Positions 29,257 to 38,594 of a stretch of 64,000 nt of DNA are shown here, in pieces (position 1 is the first letter of the stretch; each line of letters opens with the position of its first letter). The notes below the pieces were generated by a model that ran no database searches, was not told the origin of the DNA, and saw nothing but the letters and a program-made list of their open reading frames with translations. The translations under genes and the position numbers were made by a program. This DNA is from Azoarcus_F sp048158365 (lineage in GTDB: Bacteria > Pseudomonadota > Gammaproteobacteria > Burkholderiales > Rhodocyclaceae), in the NCBI GenBank assembly GCA_048158365.1, contig JBLLNL010000006.1; one strand, written 5' to 3'.

Positions 29257-30101
29257 ATGGCGACCAGCGACTGGCGCCCGACCCACGCGTCGCCGGCATC
29301 GAGCGCGACGCGCCGGCGCGCCGCGGCCGCCTCGACGCACAGCATGTTGCGAAAACCGAGGGTCGGCAGATCGGCGATATTCGCACAATTCTGTTGCCAT
29401 GGATTCCACACGACGACATCCGGGAATCCCTCCGCGTCTATCCCCAGGCTGCGGTTGCCGTCGCGCAACAGCAGCGGGCGCGCGACGTCGTGATACACGC
29501 GGTTGACCTCGCGATCGACGATCAGTACGTCACCCGTTTCGCGCTTGATCCGGTCCGCATCGGTCGCGTCCCGAAATTCGTGGCCATGCAGACCCTCGAG
29601 GCGGGCATTCTCCACCTCGCGGACCCTGATATAGGTGTGCAGCGCCGCGGTGAACGCGAAGGGCGCATGACCGGTGTTCTCGATCTCCAGTTCCACGTCG
29701 AGGCGCGCGCCGTCTACGACCACGGTCAGTTCCGCATCGAACATCATCGGCCATAGCGCCCGGGTTTGATCGTCGTCGGTCAGACCGAGGACCAGCATCG
29801 CAAAACCGTCGTCGGTGCGGCGCTGACGAACGGTCCAGTTCATCGTGCGGACCAGGCCGTGCTTGGGGAGCTTGCCGAGCCCGGAAAACTGCGGGAAACA
29901 CACCGGCACGCCTCCACGAATCGCGGTTCTGCCGTCGAAGACGGCTTTCTCGCTCAGATAGAGGCGTTCCTCACCACCGGCGGGTTGCCAGGACAGCACC
30001 TGGGCCCCCAGCGACGTGATCACCGCGCGCGCGCCGTTCGCGCTGGTCAGCGCGTACGCGGGCAGGCCGAGAAATTCGATTTCCTGGATTGTGGCTCTCA
30101 T
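29253..30101 (-). CDS. D-hexose-6-phosphate mutarotase (YeaD-like)
   Basis: A 282-residue aldose-epimerase-fold protein starting MRATIQEIEFLGLPAYALTSANGARAVI. Family features are GVPVCFPQFSGLGKLPKHGLVRTMNW with the first catalytic His region, TAALHTYIRVREVENARLEGL, and DVVVWNPWQQNCANIADL near the C-terminus. It interconverts alpha and beta anomers of hexose 6-phosphates. The TAG stop lies inside the terminal CTAG of MITE-A, so the last residues may have been changed by the insertion. The ATG at 30101 matches the family start. Confidence 0.88.
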   Translation of the reverse strand: MRATIQEIEFLGLPAYALTSANGARAVITSLGAQVLSWQPAGGEERLYLSEKAVFDGRTAIRGGVPVCFPQFSGLGKLPKHGLVRTMNWTVRQRRTDDGFAMLVLGLTDDDQTRALWPMMFDAELTVVVDGARLDVELEIENTGHAPFAFTAALHTYIRVREVENARLEGLHGHEFRDATDADRIKRETGDVLIVDREVNRVYHDVARPLLLRDGNRSLGIDAEGFPDVVVWNPWQQNCANIADLPTLGFRNMLCVEAAAARRRVALDAGDAWVGRQSLVAI

Positions 30102-30127
30102 GCTCGTCGGTCGAACTCGAAAATACG

Positions 30128-30149
30128 GGCGGCCCCGAGCGGGGCCGCC
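30128..30149. terminator. Hairpin terminator downstream of the Pat-like gene
   Basis: A perfect 10-bp stem GGCGGCCCCG/CGGGGCCGCC with a minimal loop. On the reverse strand it is followed by CGTATTTTCG. It separates the acetyltransferase gene from the mutarotase gene. Confidence 0.6.
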
Positions 30150-30190
30150 ATGGCGTTCCGGACAGACCGGAACACAGTCCGGATGATACG

Positions 30191-32878
30191 TCAGTCCAGC
30201 AGCGACAGCACGCCGACCTTGACCGTGCTGTCTTCCGGGTCGTTGCTGAGCGTGAAGCCGAGACCCTGGACGAAACGCAGCATGCGTTCGTTGTTGGCGA
30301 GAAAGACGCCGTTCATGTAGGCGAGACCCCGGTTCCGGGCCGTCTCGATCAGGATGCCCATTAGTTTGCGGGCGAGCCCGCGATGTTGCCAGTCGTCGGC
30401 GACCACGATCGCGAATTCGCACGACTCTCCGTCCGGATTGACCGCATAGCGGCACACACCGAGTTCGACTTCCTTACCGTCCTCGACGATGGTCGCGAGG
30501 AAGGCCATCTCGCGGTCGTAATCGATCTGGGTCAACCGCGCGACCATGGCCGGCGGCAATTCGCGCAGCGTGTTCATGAACCGGTAGTACTTGGTCTCAG
30601 CTGACAGCCGGCGTACGAACTCGACTTCGAGTTCGGCATCCTCCGGCTTGATCGGACGGATCGTGACATCGATGCCGTCCGGCTGGGTCCATGTGTAGGT
30701 CAGATGCGAGGGATAGGGGTGGATCGCCATGTGATCATAGCGATCGGCCGATGGTGCGACGTTGTCCGCCACCAGCCGTGCGTCCACCGCGACCGCGCCG
30801 ACCTCGTCGACGATCAGCGGATTGATCTCGAGCGAGTGAAGCCAGGGAAGCTCGCAGACCATCTCCGACACCCGCAGCAGCACGAACTCGAGCGCCTCTT
30901 CGTTGATTGCCGGCATGTTGCGGAACTCGCCGAGCAGCGCCGACACTGGCGAGGACTGAATCAGGTCGCGCACCAGAAAACGGTTCAGCGGCGGCAGCGC
31001 GATCGCGACGTCACTGTTGGAGACGACGCGGTTGCCGCCTTCGCCGAACGTGATGACTGGCCCGAACACCGGATCGCGCTTGACCCGAACCACGAGCTCG
31101 CGTCCGTGACGCTTGATGATCATCGGCTCGATCGCGACACCGTTGATCGCGGCATCCGGCTTGTTGCGGCGGACTTCGTCGAGGATCTCCTGATACGCGG
31201 TGCGCACCGCCGCGAGACTGCCGAGATTGAGGCGTACCCCGCCCGAGTCCGCCTTGTGGATGATGGACGGCGAGTCGATCTTCATGACCACCGGCAGGCC
31301 GATCTCCTCGGCCAAGACCATCGCCTCGGTGGCGGAGCGGGCGACCACTGTCTGCGCGATCGGAATCCGGAAGGCCGCCAGGCAGGCCTTGGACTCCATC
31401 TCGTTGAGCACCTTGCGCCGCTCCGCCAGCGCGGTTTCGATGACCAGCCGTGCGCTCTCGATGCTGGGTGGATTCAGATGCGACAAGGACGCGGGCGTCT
31501 GCATCAGCAATTTCTGATTGCGGTAGTAGGACGAGATCTGGCTGAACAGTTCGACCGCAGGTTCCGGCGTTCGGAAGGTCGGGATGCCCGCGGCACTGAA
31601 GAGCTTGCGCGCGTCCTGCACCAGATCCTCGCCCATCCAGCAGGTCAGCAGCGGCTTGTCGGCGGTCTTCTCGAGTTCGATGACGGCTTGTGCGACTTCG
31701 CTGGGGTGGGTCATCGCCTGAGGCGACAGCATCACCAGCACGCCGTCGACATTCGGACCTTCGAGCACCGCCTTGATTGCACTGCGATAGCGCTCGACAT
31801 CCGCATCGCCGCCGATGTCGACCGGATTTGCGCGCGAGCAGTGGGGCGGAAGCGCCGCCTTGAGCTTCTCGGCCGTAACGTCCGCGAAGTTCGACAGCGG
31901 AATGCTCAGGTCGGCCGCCCGGTCCGCTGCCATCACGCCCGGTCCGCCGCCGTTGGTGATGATCGCCAGGCGATTGCCGCGAGGCCGGAAGTGCGTGAAC
32001 AGTGCGTTGGCGGCGGCGAAGAGCTGGCCGAGATTGTACAGGCGGATTACGCCTGCCCGGCGCAGCGCGGCATCGAACACCGCGTCCTCCCCGCTGGCCA
32101 GCCCGGAGTGCGACAGGATCGCCTTCGAGGCCTCGGGATGGCGACCGACCTTGATCAGCATGACCGGTTTGACCCGGGCCGCGCCGCGCAAGGCACTCAT
32201 GAAACGCCGCGCATCGCGCACGCCTTCGATATACAGGATGATGCTGTCGGTGCGCGGGTCCGAAATCATGAACTCGAGCACTTCGCCAAAATCGATGTCG
32301 CTGCTCGAACCCAGCGAGACCACCGTCGAAAAGCCGACGTTGTTGGGTTTGGCCCAGTCCAGAATCGCAGCGCACAGCGCGCCCGACTGGGAAATGAGCC
32401 CGATCGAACCCGCCAGCGCGCTCGCGTGCGCAAAGGTCGCGTTCAGACCGAGGCTGGGACGCATGATGCCCAGACAGTTCGGTCCGAGCATGCGGATTCG
32501 ATGCCGCCGTGCGGCTTCGAGGACCTGGCGTTCGAGCGACGCGCCACGCGGACCCGTTTCGGAGAACCCTGCGGTGAGCAAGATGACGGCGCGCACGCCC
32601 GCCCGTCCGCAGGCATCGATGATGGACACGATCTTGTCCGCCCTGAGCGCGATCACGACCAGATCCAGCCGATGCGGGACGTCCTCGACCGATTTATGAC
32701 AGGTAATGCCGAGCACGGTCTCGTGTTTCGGGTTGATCGCGAACAGTTTCCCCTTGAAGCCGCCATCGATGATGTTGCGCATCACGACGTAGCCGAGCGA
32801 GTTCTCTCGCTCGCTCGCACCGATGACGCCGACCGAGCGCGGCTGCAGGAGGGGGTTGAGGTAGTGCTTCTCTTTCAT
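30191..32878 (-). CDS. Pat-type protein lysine acetyltransferase (acyl-CoA synthetase NDP-forming plus GNAT)
   Basis: An 895-residue protein. A CoA-binding domain (LLQPRSVGVIGASERENSLGYVVMRN) and succinyl-CoA-ligase-like domains (NCLGIMRPSLGLNATFA, GLISQSGALCAAILDWA) come first. An ATP-grasp domain (GLPVVMKIDSPSIIHKADSGGVRLNL) follows. The C-terminal GNAT domain has the acetyl-CoA motif VVADDWQHRGLARKLMGIL. This is the layout of E. coli PatZ/YfiQ (886 aa), which acetylates and inactivates acetyl-CoA synthetase and other metabolic enzymes. Here it would connect carbon flux to protein acetylation. It is monocistronic, with its own hairpin terminator. Confidence 0.93.
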   Translation of the reverse strand: MKEKHYLNPLLQPRSVGVIGASERENSLGYVVMRNIIDGGFKGKLFAINPKHETVLGITCHKSVEDVPHRLDLVVIALRADKIVSIIDACGRAGVRAVILLTAGFSETGPRGASLERQVLEAARRHRIRMLGPNCLGIMRPSLGLNATFAHASALAGSIGLISQSGALCAAILDWAKPNNVGFSTVVSLGSSSDIDFGEVLEFMISDPRTDSIILYIEGVRDARRFMSALRGAARVKPVMLIKVGRHPEASKAILSHSGLASGEDAVFDAALRRAGVIRLYNLGQLFAAANALFTHFRPRGNRLAIITNGGGPGVMAADRAADLSIPLSNFADVTAEKLKAALPPHCSRANPVDIGGDADVERYRSAIKAVLEGPNVDGVLVMLSPQAMTHPSEVAQAVIELEKTADKPLLTCWMGEDLVQDARKLFSAAGIPTFRTPEPAVELFSQISSYYRNQKLLMQTPASLSHLNPPSIESARLVIETALAERRKVLNEMESKACLAAFRIPIAQTVVARSATEAMVLAEEIGLPVVMKIDSPSIIHKADSGGVRLNLGSLAAVRTAYQEILDEVRRNKPDAAINGVAIEPMIIKRHGRELVVRVKRDPVFGPVITFGEGGNRVVSNSDVAIALPPLNRFLVRDLIQSSPVSALLGEFRNMPAINEEALEFVLLRVSEMVCELPWLHSLEINPLIVDEVGAVAVDARLVADNVAPSADRYDHMAIHPYPSHLTYTWTQPDGIDVTIRPIKPEDAELEVEFVRRLSAETKYYRFMNTLRELPPAMVARLTQIDYDREMAFLATIVEDGKEVELGVCRYAVNPDGESCEFAIVVADDWQHRGLARKLMGILIETARNRGLAYMNGVFLANNERMLRFVQGLGFTLSNDPEDSTVKVGVLSLLD

Positions 32879-32982
32879 GATCTTGTCGTCCGGGATGGGG
32901 GCCGCGTGCGCCTGGTTTCACGCAGTTGCGGTGAGCGTACGAACGAGTGTACCGCAGTGCAGCATAAATGTTTGTGAAATAC

Positions 32983-34131
32983 TCAGGGATCGAGCGTGAA
33001 GTAGAAGCGGGTACCTTCGCCCGGCGCGGATTCGGCCCAGATCTCGCCGCCATGACGTTGAATGATCCTTTGCACGTTGGCGAGACCGATCCCCGACCCC
33101 GGGTATTCGGACGGGTCATGCAGACGCTGGAAAGGGCGAAAGAGCTGCTCCGCGAAAGCCATGTCGAAGCCGACGCCATTGTCCGAGACGATGAAGATGC
33201 GTCGCTCATCCCCATCCAGATCGGCATGAAAACCGATGGCCGCGACCGCGCATTGCGACGTGAACTTCCACGCGTTTCGGAGCAGGTTCTCCAGCACCAC
33301 ATACATCAGCGTGCGGTCGGCAGTGACGGTCAGGTCCCGGGTGATCTCGACCTCGGCAGCCCGGTCGGGGTCCTCGCGCTTCAGGTCGTCCGCGATCTGC
33401 GCCGCCAGGTCGGACAGGTTGACCGTCTCCCTGCGCAGCGTGTGGCGGGACAGGCGCGCGAGTTCAATCAGGCTGTCGATAAGATAGGCCATGCGTCCGG
33501 CCGCCTGCCGTATGCGTTCCAGGTGGGTTCGGGAGGCCGGGTCGAGCCGATCGCCGAGTTCCTCCTCGAGAATTCGCGCAAATCCGTCGATCGACCGCAG
33601 CGGCGCGCGCAGGTCGTGCGAGACGGAATACGAAAAGGCTTCGAGTTCCCGGTTCGAGGTCTCGAGTTCGGCGGTACGCAGCCTGACCCGCGCCTCGAGA
33701 TCATGGTTGATGTTCCGGAGTGTGAGTTCGGCGACCTTGCGCGATGTGATGTCGTCCAGTGTGCCCAAGAGGCCGATCGGTCGGGACGATGGCTCCGGAC
33801 CCGGAATGGGCCTCGCGGTGGCCTGAATCCAGCGGATCTCGCCCTGGCGGGAGGTCAGACGCACGGGTGTTGCGAATCCTTCCCGCTTGCCGGCCATCAC
33901 CTCGCGGATCAGGGCCTCGGTCTGCTGCCGGTCGTCCGGATGCAGATAAGCGAGCAGGCTCTGGCCGGTCGAGGTGCCGACCCGGTGTCCGGTCAGGCGC
34001 TCCCAGGTCTGGTTGAGAAAGGTGAAACGAAGCGCGTCGTCCGTCCTGAACACGACTTCGCCGATCAGATCGAGCATTTCCCGGTAGCGGGCCTCACACG
34101 CGCGCAGTGCCTCTTCGGCTGGAGTTGGCAT
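32983..34131 (-). CDS. PAS-domain sensor histidine kinase
   Basis: A 382-residue soluble kinase. A PAS/PAC domain (about residues 10-135, EARYREMLDLIGEVVFRTDD through GTLDDITSRKVAE) precedes a short coiled linker. The HisKA box is FSYSVSHDLRAPLRSIDGF with the phospho-accepting His. The ATPase domain has NLLRNAWKFT (N box), SDNGVGFDMAFAEQLFRPF (G1) and GSGIGLANVQRIIQRHGG (G2). There is no membrane segment, so it probably senses a cytoplasmic or soluble cue through PAS. The DHDLRAPLRSI type is related to phytochrome-like kinases. No response regulator is adjacent. The ATG at 34131 follows an AGGATC site; a longer in-frame extension is less likely. Confidence 0.9.
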   Translation of the reverse strand: MPTPAEEALRACEARYREMLDLIGEVVFRTDDALRFTFLNQTWERLTGHRVGTSTGQSLLAYLHPDDRQQTEALIREVMAGKREGFATPVRLTSRQGEIRWIQATARPIPGPEPSSRPIGLLGTLDDITSRKVAELTLRNINHDLEARVRLRTAELETSNRELEAFSYSVSHDLRAPLRSIDGFARILEEELGDRLDPASRTHLERIRQAAGRMAYLIDSLIELARLSRHTLRRETVNLSDLAAQIADDLKREDPDRAAEVEITRDLTVTADRTLMYVVLENLLRNAWKFTSQCAVAAIGFHADLDGDERRIFIVSDNGVGFDMAFAEQLFRPFQRLHDPSEYPGSGIGLANVQRIIQRHGGEIWAESAPGEGTRFYFTLDP

Positions 34132-34334
34132 CGGATCGATCCTGTCGGGCGAAGTTTGATGTTCAGCCGATCGAGCTCGGGTCGGCAGAGTCGTTGTTAG
34201 AGTCTTGTACCACTTTAGTCGTTTTCTCGTTAGTGATCGCGTCCGTAATGGAGATTCGACCCAGGCACGGGCGAACGGGGCGGTATGCCCGTCGCGTGGG
34301 TGCGGTATGGATACGCTGACGGTCACGGTGGTAG

Positions 34335-34463
34335 CATGAAACAGTTACGAAAAACAAGGATGCGAATCGCGATGAAGAGGGCATCGGACGCGAGTGTTCG
34401 ATCTACGGCATCGACGAGTATCTCGAGATGAAGTCGATCTGCCTGGATGGAGTCGATCGGTGA
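34335..34463 (+). other. Possible small coding frame upstream of the methyltransferase
   Basis: A frame open from a stop at 34332 reads KNKDANRDEEGIGRECSIYG, then IDEYLEMKSICLDGVDR, ending in a TGA at 34461-34463. That TGA overlaps the GTG start of the next gene (GTGA), a layout typical of translational coupling. No ATG, GTG or TTG opens the frame at its 5' end; an internal ATG would give only 11 residues. It could be a real small protein with a rare start, or chance. Confidence 0.25.
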
Positions 34464-35020
34464 CGCCAGCGGCGTCCGCTCATGCCGAGCTCGGCGAACC
34501 GTCACGCTGGGTGACCCGTTTCGCGCCGCTGATCTGCGCATCCGGCACGGTCCTCGATTACGCCTGCGGCGGCGGGCGGCATGCGCGCTTTCTGGCCGCA
34601 GCCGGCCGCAAGGTCGTGGCGGTGGACCGGGATGCGGGCGCGCTGGCCGGGTTGAACGGCATCGACCGGGTCAGACCCCTCGAACTGGATCTGGAAGGTG
34701 AGGACTGGCCCCTGGCCGGCCTGCGCGTCGATGCAATAGTGGTCACCAACTACCTCCATCGGCCCCGCTTCTCGCAGTTGCTCGACCTGCTGGAGGAGGG
34801 CGGCGTGCTGATCTACGAGACCTTCATGCGCGGCAACGAGCGTTTCGGGCGTCCGCGCAGCCCGGAATTCCTGCTCGAGCCTGGCGAACTGCTCGAGCGT
34901 GTGGGCAAGGCTTTCAGCATCGTCGCGTTCGAACAGGGCGAGATCGGTGATCCGCCGACGGCGGTCGTGCAGCGCGTCTGCGCGGTTAAGGGTCGGCACA
35001 GGACGGTTCGCCTGCCGTAA
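34460..35020 (+). CDS. SAM-dependent methyltransferase, TehB-like class I
   Basis: About 186 residues. The nucleotide-binding motif I is VLDYACGGGRHARFLAAAGRKV, followed by the acidic residue in VVAVDRDAGAL, motif IV region DAIVVTNYLHRPRF, and LLEEGGVLIYETFMRGNERFGRP. It ends with a small beta sheet. It methylates an unknown substrate in the cytoplasm. The GTG at 34460 is preferred because GGAG lies 7 bp upstream and the frame upstream is not family-like; a GTG at 34394 is in frame too. It is divergent from the histidine kinase gene and convergent with selU. Confidence 0.8.
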   Translation: MTPAASAHAELGEPSRWVTRFAPLICASGTVLDYACGGGRHARFLAAAGRKVVAVDRDAGALAGLNGIDRVRPLELDLEGEDWPLAGLRVDAIVVTNYLHRPRFSQLLDLLEEGGVLIYETFMRGNERFGRPRSPEFLLEPGELLERVGKAFSIVAFEQGEIGDPPTAVVQRVCAVKGRHRTVRLP

Positions 35021-35077
35021 CCCCCGGAGAAGCCTCGGCCTGCGCGCGGGTTCAACGCACCCGCGATGTGGCGCGTG

Positions 35078-36145
35078 TCAATTGAGCAGCGAGTGCGCGC
35101 GAGTTTCGTCCAGGATGCGATCGGCCAGTTCGGCGATGCCGGCGTCGCTGAGGTCGGCCGTGTCGAAGGTCAGCGCGTCGTCGATCTGACGGAAGTTGCG
35201 ATTCTGCGAACGACGATAAAGCGGATCGTAGTGCAGGTCGATGAACTCGGCATAGAGTTCCCGCACCGCATGGGTGCGGGCCAGCGTCTTCCAGCGACTG
35301 ATCGTGTCGCAACTTTGAAGATTTCGCAGGTGATCGATGCGTCGAACCAGTTCTTCGTCGTCGTCGGCAAGATACGCATAGTCACGCACCAGAAAGTCCA
35401 GGCGCGCGTGCCGCTCGGCCTGAATCACGATGCAGGGCGCGTCGCGCATGCGCATGATCAGCGCTTCGGGCAGCTGAATCCGTCCGATCTTGCGGCTCTC
35501 GGCCTCGACGAAGACCGGCCTGTCCGGATCCATCGTGCAGAGCTGGTCGTGCAGTTGGGTCTCGAACCACTTCTGCGAGGGCTGCGGCCGGTCGGGCAGC
35601 GCGCCGAGCACCGACCCCTTGTGCGCGGCGAGTTCCTCCAGGTCCAGCGTCTGCGCACCGCGTTCGGCGAGCGCGTCGAGCACGCGGGTCTTGGCGCTGC
35701 CGGTCGGACCGCAGACCACCCTGAAGCTGAACCTGGCGGGCAGTGTGTCGAGTTCGCCAATCACCTTGCGTCGGAAGGCCTTGTAGCCGCCCTCGAGCTG
35801 ACAGGCATCCCATCCGATCATGCGCAGCCAGGTCACGAACGCCCCGCTGCGCTGTCCGCCGCGCCAGCAATAGATCAACGGGCGCCAATCCTTGGGCTTG
35901 TCCTGAAACAGGTCGTGCAGGTGGCGTGCTATGTTCTCGGCCACCATGGCGGCGCCGACGCGGCGCGCCTCGAAGGCCGAGCGCTGCTTGAAAATGGTGC
36001 CGACGATGGCGCGCTGCTCGTTGTCCAGTACCGGGCAGTTCAGCGAACCCGGGATGCGATCTTCGGCGAATTCGGCCGGACTGCGCGCGTCGATGATCTC
36101 GTCAAATTCCTGAAGCTGTGCTACGGTCTCCAAGCCTTTTTTCAT
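35078..36145 (-). CDS. selU: tRNA 2-selenouridine synthase (SelU/MnmH)
   Basis: A 355-residue protein of typical length. The N-terminal rhodanese domain (IIDARSPAEFAEDRIPGSLNCPV) has the catalytic Cys in IYCWRGGQRSGAF. A P-loop domain follows with GPTGSAKTRVLDALAERG, where geranyl or selenophosphate chemistry takes place. It replaces the sulfur of 2-thiouridine at wobble position 34 by selenium through a geranylated intermediate, with selenophosphate from SelD as donor. The divergent selD gene starts only 44 bp away, a functional pairing. MnmC in this window acts on the same nucleotide. Confidence 0.95.
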   Translation of the reverse strand: MKKGLETVAQLQEFDEIIDARSPAEFAEDRIPGSLNCPVLDNEQRAIVGTIFKQRSAFEARRVGAAMVAENIARHLHDLFQDKPKDWRPLIYCWRGGQRSGAFVTWLRMIGWDACQLEGGYKAFRRKVIGELDTLPARFSFRVVCGPTGSAKTRVLDALAERGAQTLDLEELAAHKGSVLGALPDRPQPSQKWFETQLHDQLCTMDPDRPVFVEAESRKIGRIQLPEALIMRMRDAPCIVIQAERHARLDFLVRDYAYLADDDEELVRRIDHLRNLQSCDTISRWKTLARTHAVRELYAEFIDLHYDPLYRRSQNRNFRQIDDALTFDTADLSDAGIAELADRILDETRAHSLLN

Positions 36146-36189
36146 GTTCTACCCGACTCTCCCGACCAGGGCACGGCCCTGCGCACTCG

Positions 36190-37230
36190 ATGAACGAAAT
36201 CAAACTCACGCAATTCTCCCACGGCGGCGGCTGTGGCTGCAAAATCGCGCCGGCGATCCTGGCCCGGATGCTCGACGGAATGCCGGCCGGCATCGTCCCA
36301 CCGGAATTGCTGGTCGGCACCGAGCATGCAGACGATGCCGCAGTCTACCGGCTCAACGACAGTCAGGCCATCGTCGCCACGACGGACTTCTTCACGCCCA
36401 TCGTGGACGACCCGTTCGACTTCGGCCGGATCGCCGCGACCAACGCATTGTCGGACGTCTATGCGATGGGCGGGCGGCCGATCATGGCGCTGGCGGTGGT
36501 CGGGATGCCGTTGGACAAGCTGCCGCACGAAGTCATCGCCCGGATCCTGGAGGGTGGCGCCTCGGTGTGTCGCGCGGCCGGCATCCCGATCGCGGGTGGG
36601 CATTCGATCGACGTGCTCGAACCGATCTACGGGCTGGTCGGGCTCGGCATCGTGCGTCCGGACCAGGTCAAGACCAACGCAGGCGCGCGCGCCGGCGATG
36701 TGCTGATCCTGACGAAGCCGCTCGGCATCGGCATCCTGTCGGCCGGACTGAAGAAGGGTCTGCTGTCCCTGCATGACTATGACGAGATGATCCGGTGGAC
36801 CACGATGCTGAACCGCGTCGGTGTGCGGTTGGCCGGCATGGACGCGGTGCATGCGGTGACCGATGTCACCGGCTTCGGCCTCGCGGGCCATCTGATGGAG
36901 ATCTGCCGCGCGTCCGGGCTCGGCGCCGATCTGTGCTTCGACGACCTGCCTGTGGTCGATGCCGCGCTGCGGCTGGCGCGCGAAGGGGTCGTGACCGGCG
37001 CGTCGGCACGCAACTGGAGCAGCTACGGTGACCGGGTGCGTCTTGCGCCGGTTCTGCCGGAATGGACGGCATCGATGCTGACCGACCCCCAGACCAGCGG
37101 CGGCCTGTTGATCGCGTGCGATGCGGATGCGGTGGGTGAAGTCCTGGCCGCCACCGAGGAGGTGCAGGGCCAGCGCGGATGGGTCATCGGCACGATGGCC
37201 GCGGGCGAGTCGAGCGTTCGTGTCAGTTGA
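36190..37230 (+). CDS. selD: Selenophosphate synthase
   Basis: A 346-residue PurM/AIR-synthase-fold enzyme making selenophosphate from selenide and ATP. The N-terminal active-site motif is FSHGGGCGCKIAP, with Cys where some organisms have selenocysteine, followed by the conserved Lys. Further marks are DDAAVYRL, TTDFFTPIVDDPFDFGRIAATNALSDVYAMGG and LTDPQTSGGLLIAC. The ATG at 36190 fits the family (MNEIKLTQFSHGG). No selA, selB or selC is seen here, so SelD may serve tRNA selenation by SelU; other uses cannot be excluded. It overlaps the tesA end by 8 bp in convergent orientation. Confidence 0.96.
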   Translation: MNEIKLTQFSHGGGCGCKIAPAILARMLDGMPAGIVPPELLVGTEHADDAAVYRLNDSQAIVATTDFFTPIVDDPFDFGRIAATNALSDVYAMGGRPIMALAVVGMPLDKLPHEVIARILEGGASVCRAAGIPIAGGHSIDVLEPIYGLVGLGIVRPDQVKTNAGARAGDVLILTKPLGIGILSAGLKKGLLSLHDYDEMIRWTTMLNRVGVRLAGMDAVHAVTDVTGFGLAGHLMEICRASGLGADLCFDDLPVVDAALRLAREGVVTGASARNWSSYGDRVRLAPVLPEWTASMLTDPQTSGGLLIACDADAVGEVLAATEEVQGQRGWVIGTMAAGESSVRVS

Positions 37231-37834
37231 GCAGCATGGGTTCGAGGTGCGACCAGACGGTCTCCAGAATAAGGTACTGCGCCTCGGCATTGGGGTGAAT
37301 ACCGTCCGGCAGGAACATCTCGGGCCGGTCGGCGAAACCCTCGAGCAGGAACGGGATCAGTCCGACCTTGTTCGCTTGCGCGACCTCTCGGAAGGTCTGC
37401 TCGAACCGGCGCGTGTAGGCCGGTCCGTAATTCGGCGGCATCTGCATGCCGATCAGCAGCACTTCGGCCCCCGCGGCGCGCGCGCTGCGGATCATATGGG
37501 TCAGGTTGTCTGCCAGCAACTGGGGTCGGAGTCCGCGCAGACCGTCGTTCGCACCGAGCGCCAGGATCAGAAGGTCGGGCCGGTGCTGCTCGAGCGCGGC
37601 CGGCAGTCGGGAGCGTCCGCCGGCCGATGTTTCTCCACTGACGCTTGCATTGATGACCCGATGCGGGAACCCTTGCTCGCCGAGCCGCGTCTGCAACAGG
37701 GTGGGCCAGGCCTCGTCCTGTCGCAGCTGATAACCGGCCGACAGGCTGTCACCCCATACGAGTAACGTCCCGGAATGGGCGATACCCTGGAAGATGACCA
37801 CTATAAAGAAGATCACGATGGATCGCAGCAACAT
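37223..37834 (-). CDS. tesA: Acyl-CoA thioesterase I / lysophospholipase (TesA, SGNH hydrolase)
   Basis: A 203-residue periplasmic esterase. The signal peptide is MLLRSIVIFFIVVIFQGIAHS. SGNH block I is VWGDSLSAGYQL with the nucleophile Ser, block II is INASVSGETSAGG, block III is LALGANDGLRGL, and block V is PDGIHPNAEAQ with the Asp-His pair. It hydrolyses acyl-CoA and lysophospholipid esters. It is divergent from ybbA, as in E. coli, and the 5' ends overlap slightly with the ybbA start chosen here. Confidence 0.94.
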   Translation of the reverse strand: MLLRSIVIFFIVVIFQGIAHSGTLLVWGDSLSAGYQLRQDEAWPTLLQTRLGEQGFPHRVINASVSGETSAGGRSRLPAALEQHRPDLLILALGANDGLRGLRPQLLADNLTHMIRSARAAGAEVLLIGMQMPPNYGPAYTRRFEQTFREVAQANKVGLIPFLLEGFADRPEMFLPDGIHPNAEAQYLILETVWSHLEPMLLN

Positions 37835-38549
37835 CGAATTCTCGGCTCCGGTAATGGAAGTGAAGGGCCTGTCCAAGCAGGTGCAGGTCGGCGGGGCACA
37901 GGGTTCATTGACCATTTTGCACGACGTTTCGTTCAGCGTCGGCAAGGGCGAGTCGGTTGCTATCGTCGGCGCCTCGGGTTCGGGCAAGTCCACGGTGCTG
38001 GGATTGCTGGCGGGGCTGGATGTTCCCAGTGCGGGGTCGGTGTCCATTCGCGGCGTCGAGCTGTTCGCGCTGGACGAAGATGAGCGCGCGGCACTGCGTG
38101 GCGACGCGATCGGCTTCGTGTTCCAGTCCTTCCAGTTGCTGCCTGCGCTGACCGCGCTCGAGAACGTGATGCTGCCGCTGGAACTCGCGGGAGCGGATGA
38201 CGCGCGCAAGGTGGCGAGCCAGTGGCTGGAGCGGGTCGGCCTCGCTGGCCGGCTGCAGCACTATCCCAAGCATCTGTCGGGCGGGGAGCAGCAGCGCGTG
38301 GCCCTGGCCCGTGCGTTTGCGCCATCGCCGCAGATCCTGCTTGCCGACGAGCCGACCGGAAACCTGGATGCCGCGACCGGTGCTGCGATCATCGACCTGA
38401 TCTTCTCGCTCAACCGTGAATCGGGTACGACCCTGATCCTCGTGACCCATGACGAGGCGCTGGCCGCCCGCTGCCATCGCGTGCTGCGGATGCAGTCTGG
38501 CAGACTCGAAGAGCAGCCCGTCACGGCGCAGGAGGCGAGATCGATTTGA
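37818..38549 (+). CDS. ybbA: ABC transporter ATP-binding protein (YbbA-like)
   Basis: A 243-residue ATPase of the LolD/YbbA/MacB group. Walker A is GASGSGKST, the Q-loop GFVFQSFQLLPALTALENVMLP, the signature LSGGEQQR, Walker B ILLADEPTGNLD and the H-loop LVTHDEALA. It is divergent from tesA as in enterobacteria, but the FtsX-like permease YbbP that normally follows is absent and hpnE is convergent instead. Possible starts are 37794, 37818 (AAGAAG upstream, chosen) and 37854 (no overlap with tesA). The permease may be the gene at 43300-45798, or this is an orphan subunit. Confidence 0.88.
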   Translation: MDRSNIEFSAPVMEVKGLSKQVQVGGAQGSLTILHDVSFSVGKGESVAIVGASGSGKSTVLGLLAGLDVPSAGSVSIRGVELFALDEDERAALRGDAIGFVFQSFQLLPALTALENVMLPLELAGADDARKVASQWLERVGLAGRLQHYPKHLSGGEQQRVALARAFAPSPQILLADEPTGNLDAATGAAIIDLIFSLNRESGTTLILVTHDEALAARCHRVLRMQSGRLEEQPVTAQEARSI

Positions 38550-38594
38550 TGGCGAAATGGCTGGCCGAACACAACCGATGACGCACCTGGGTTC

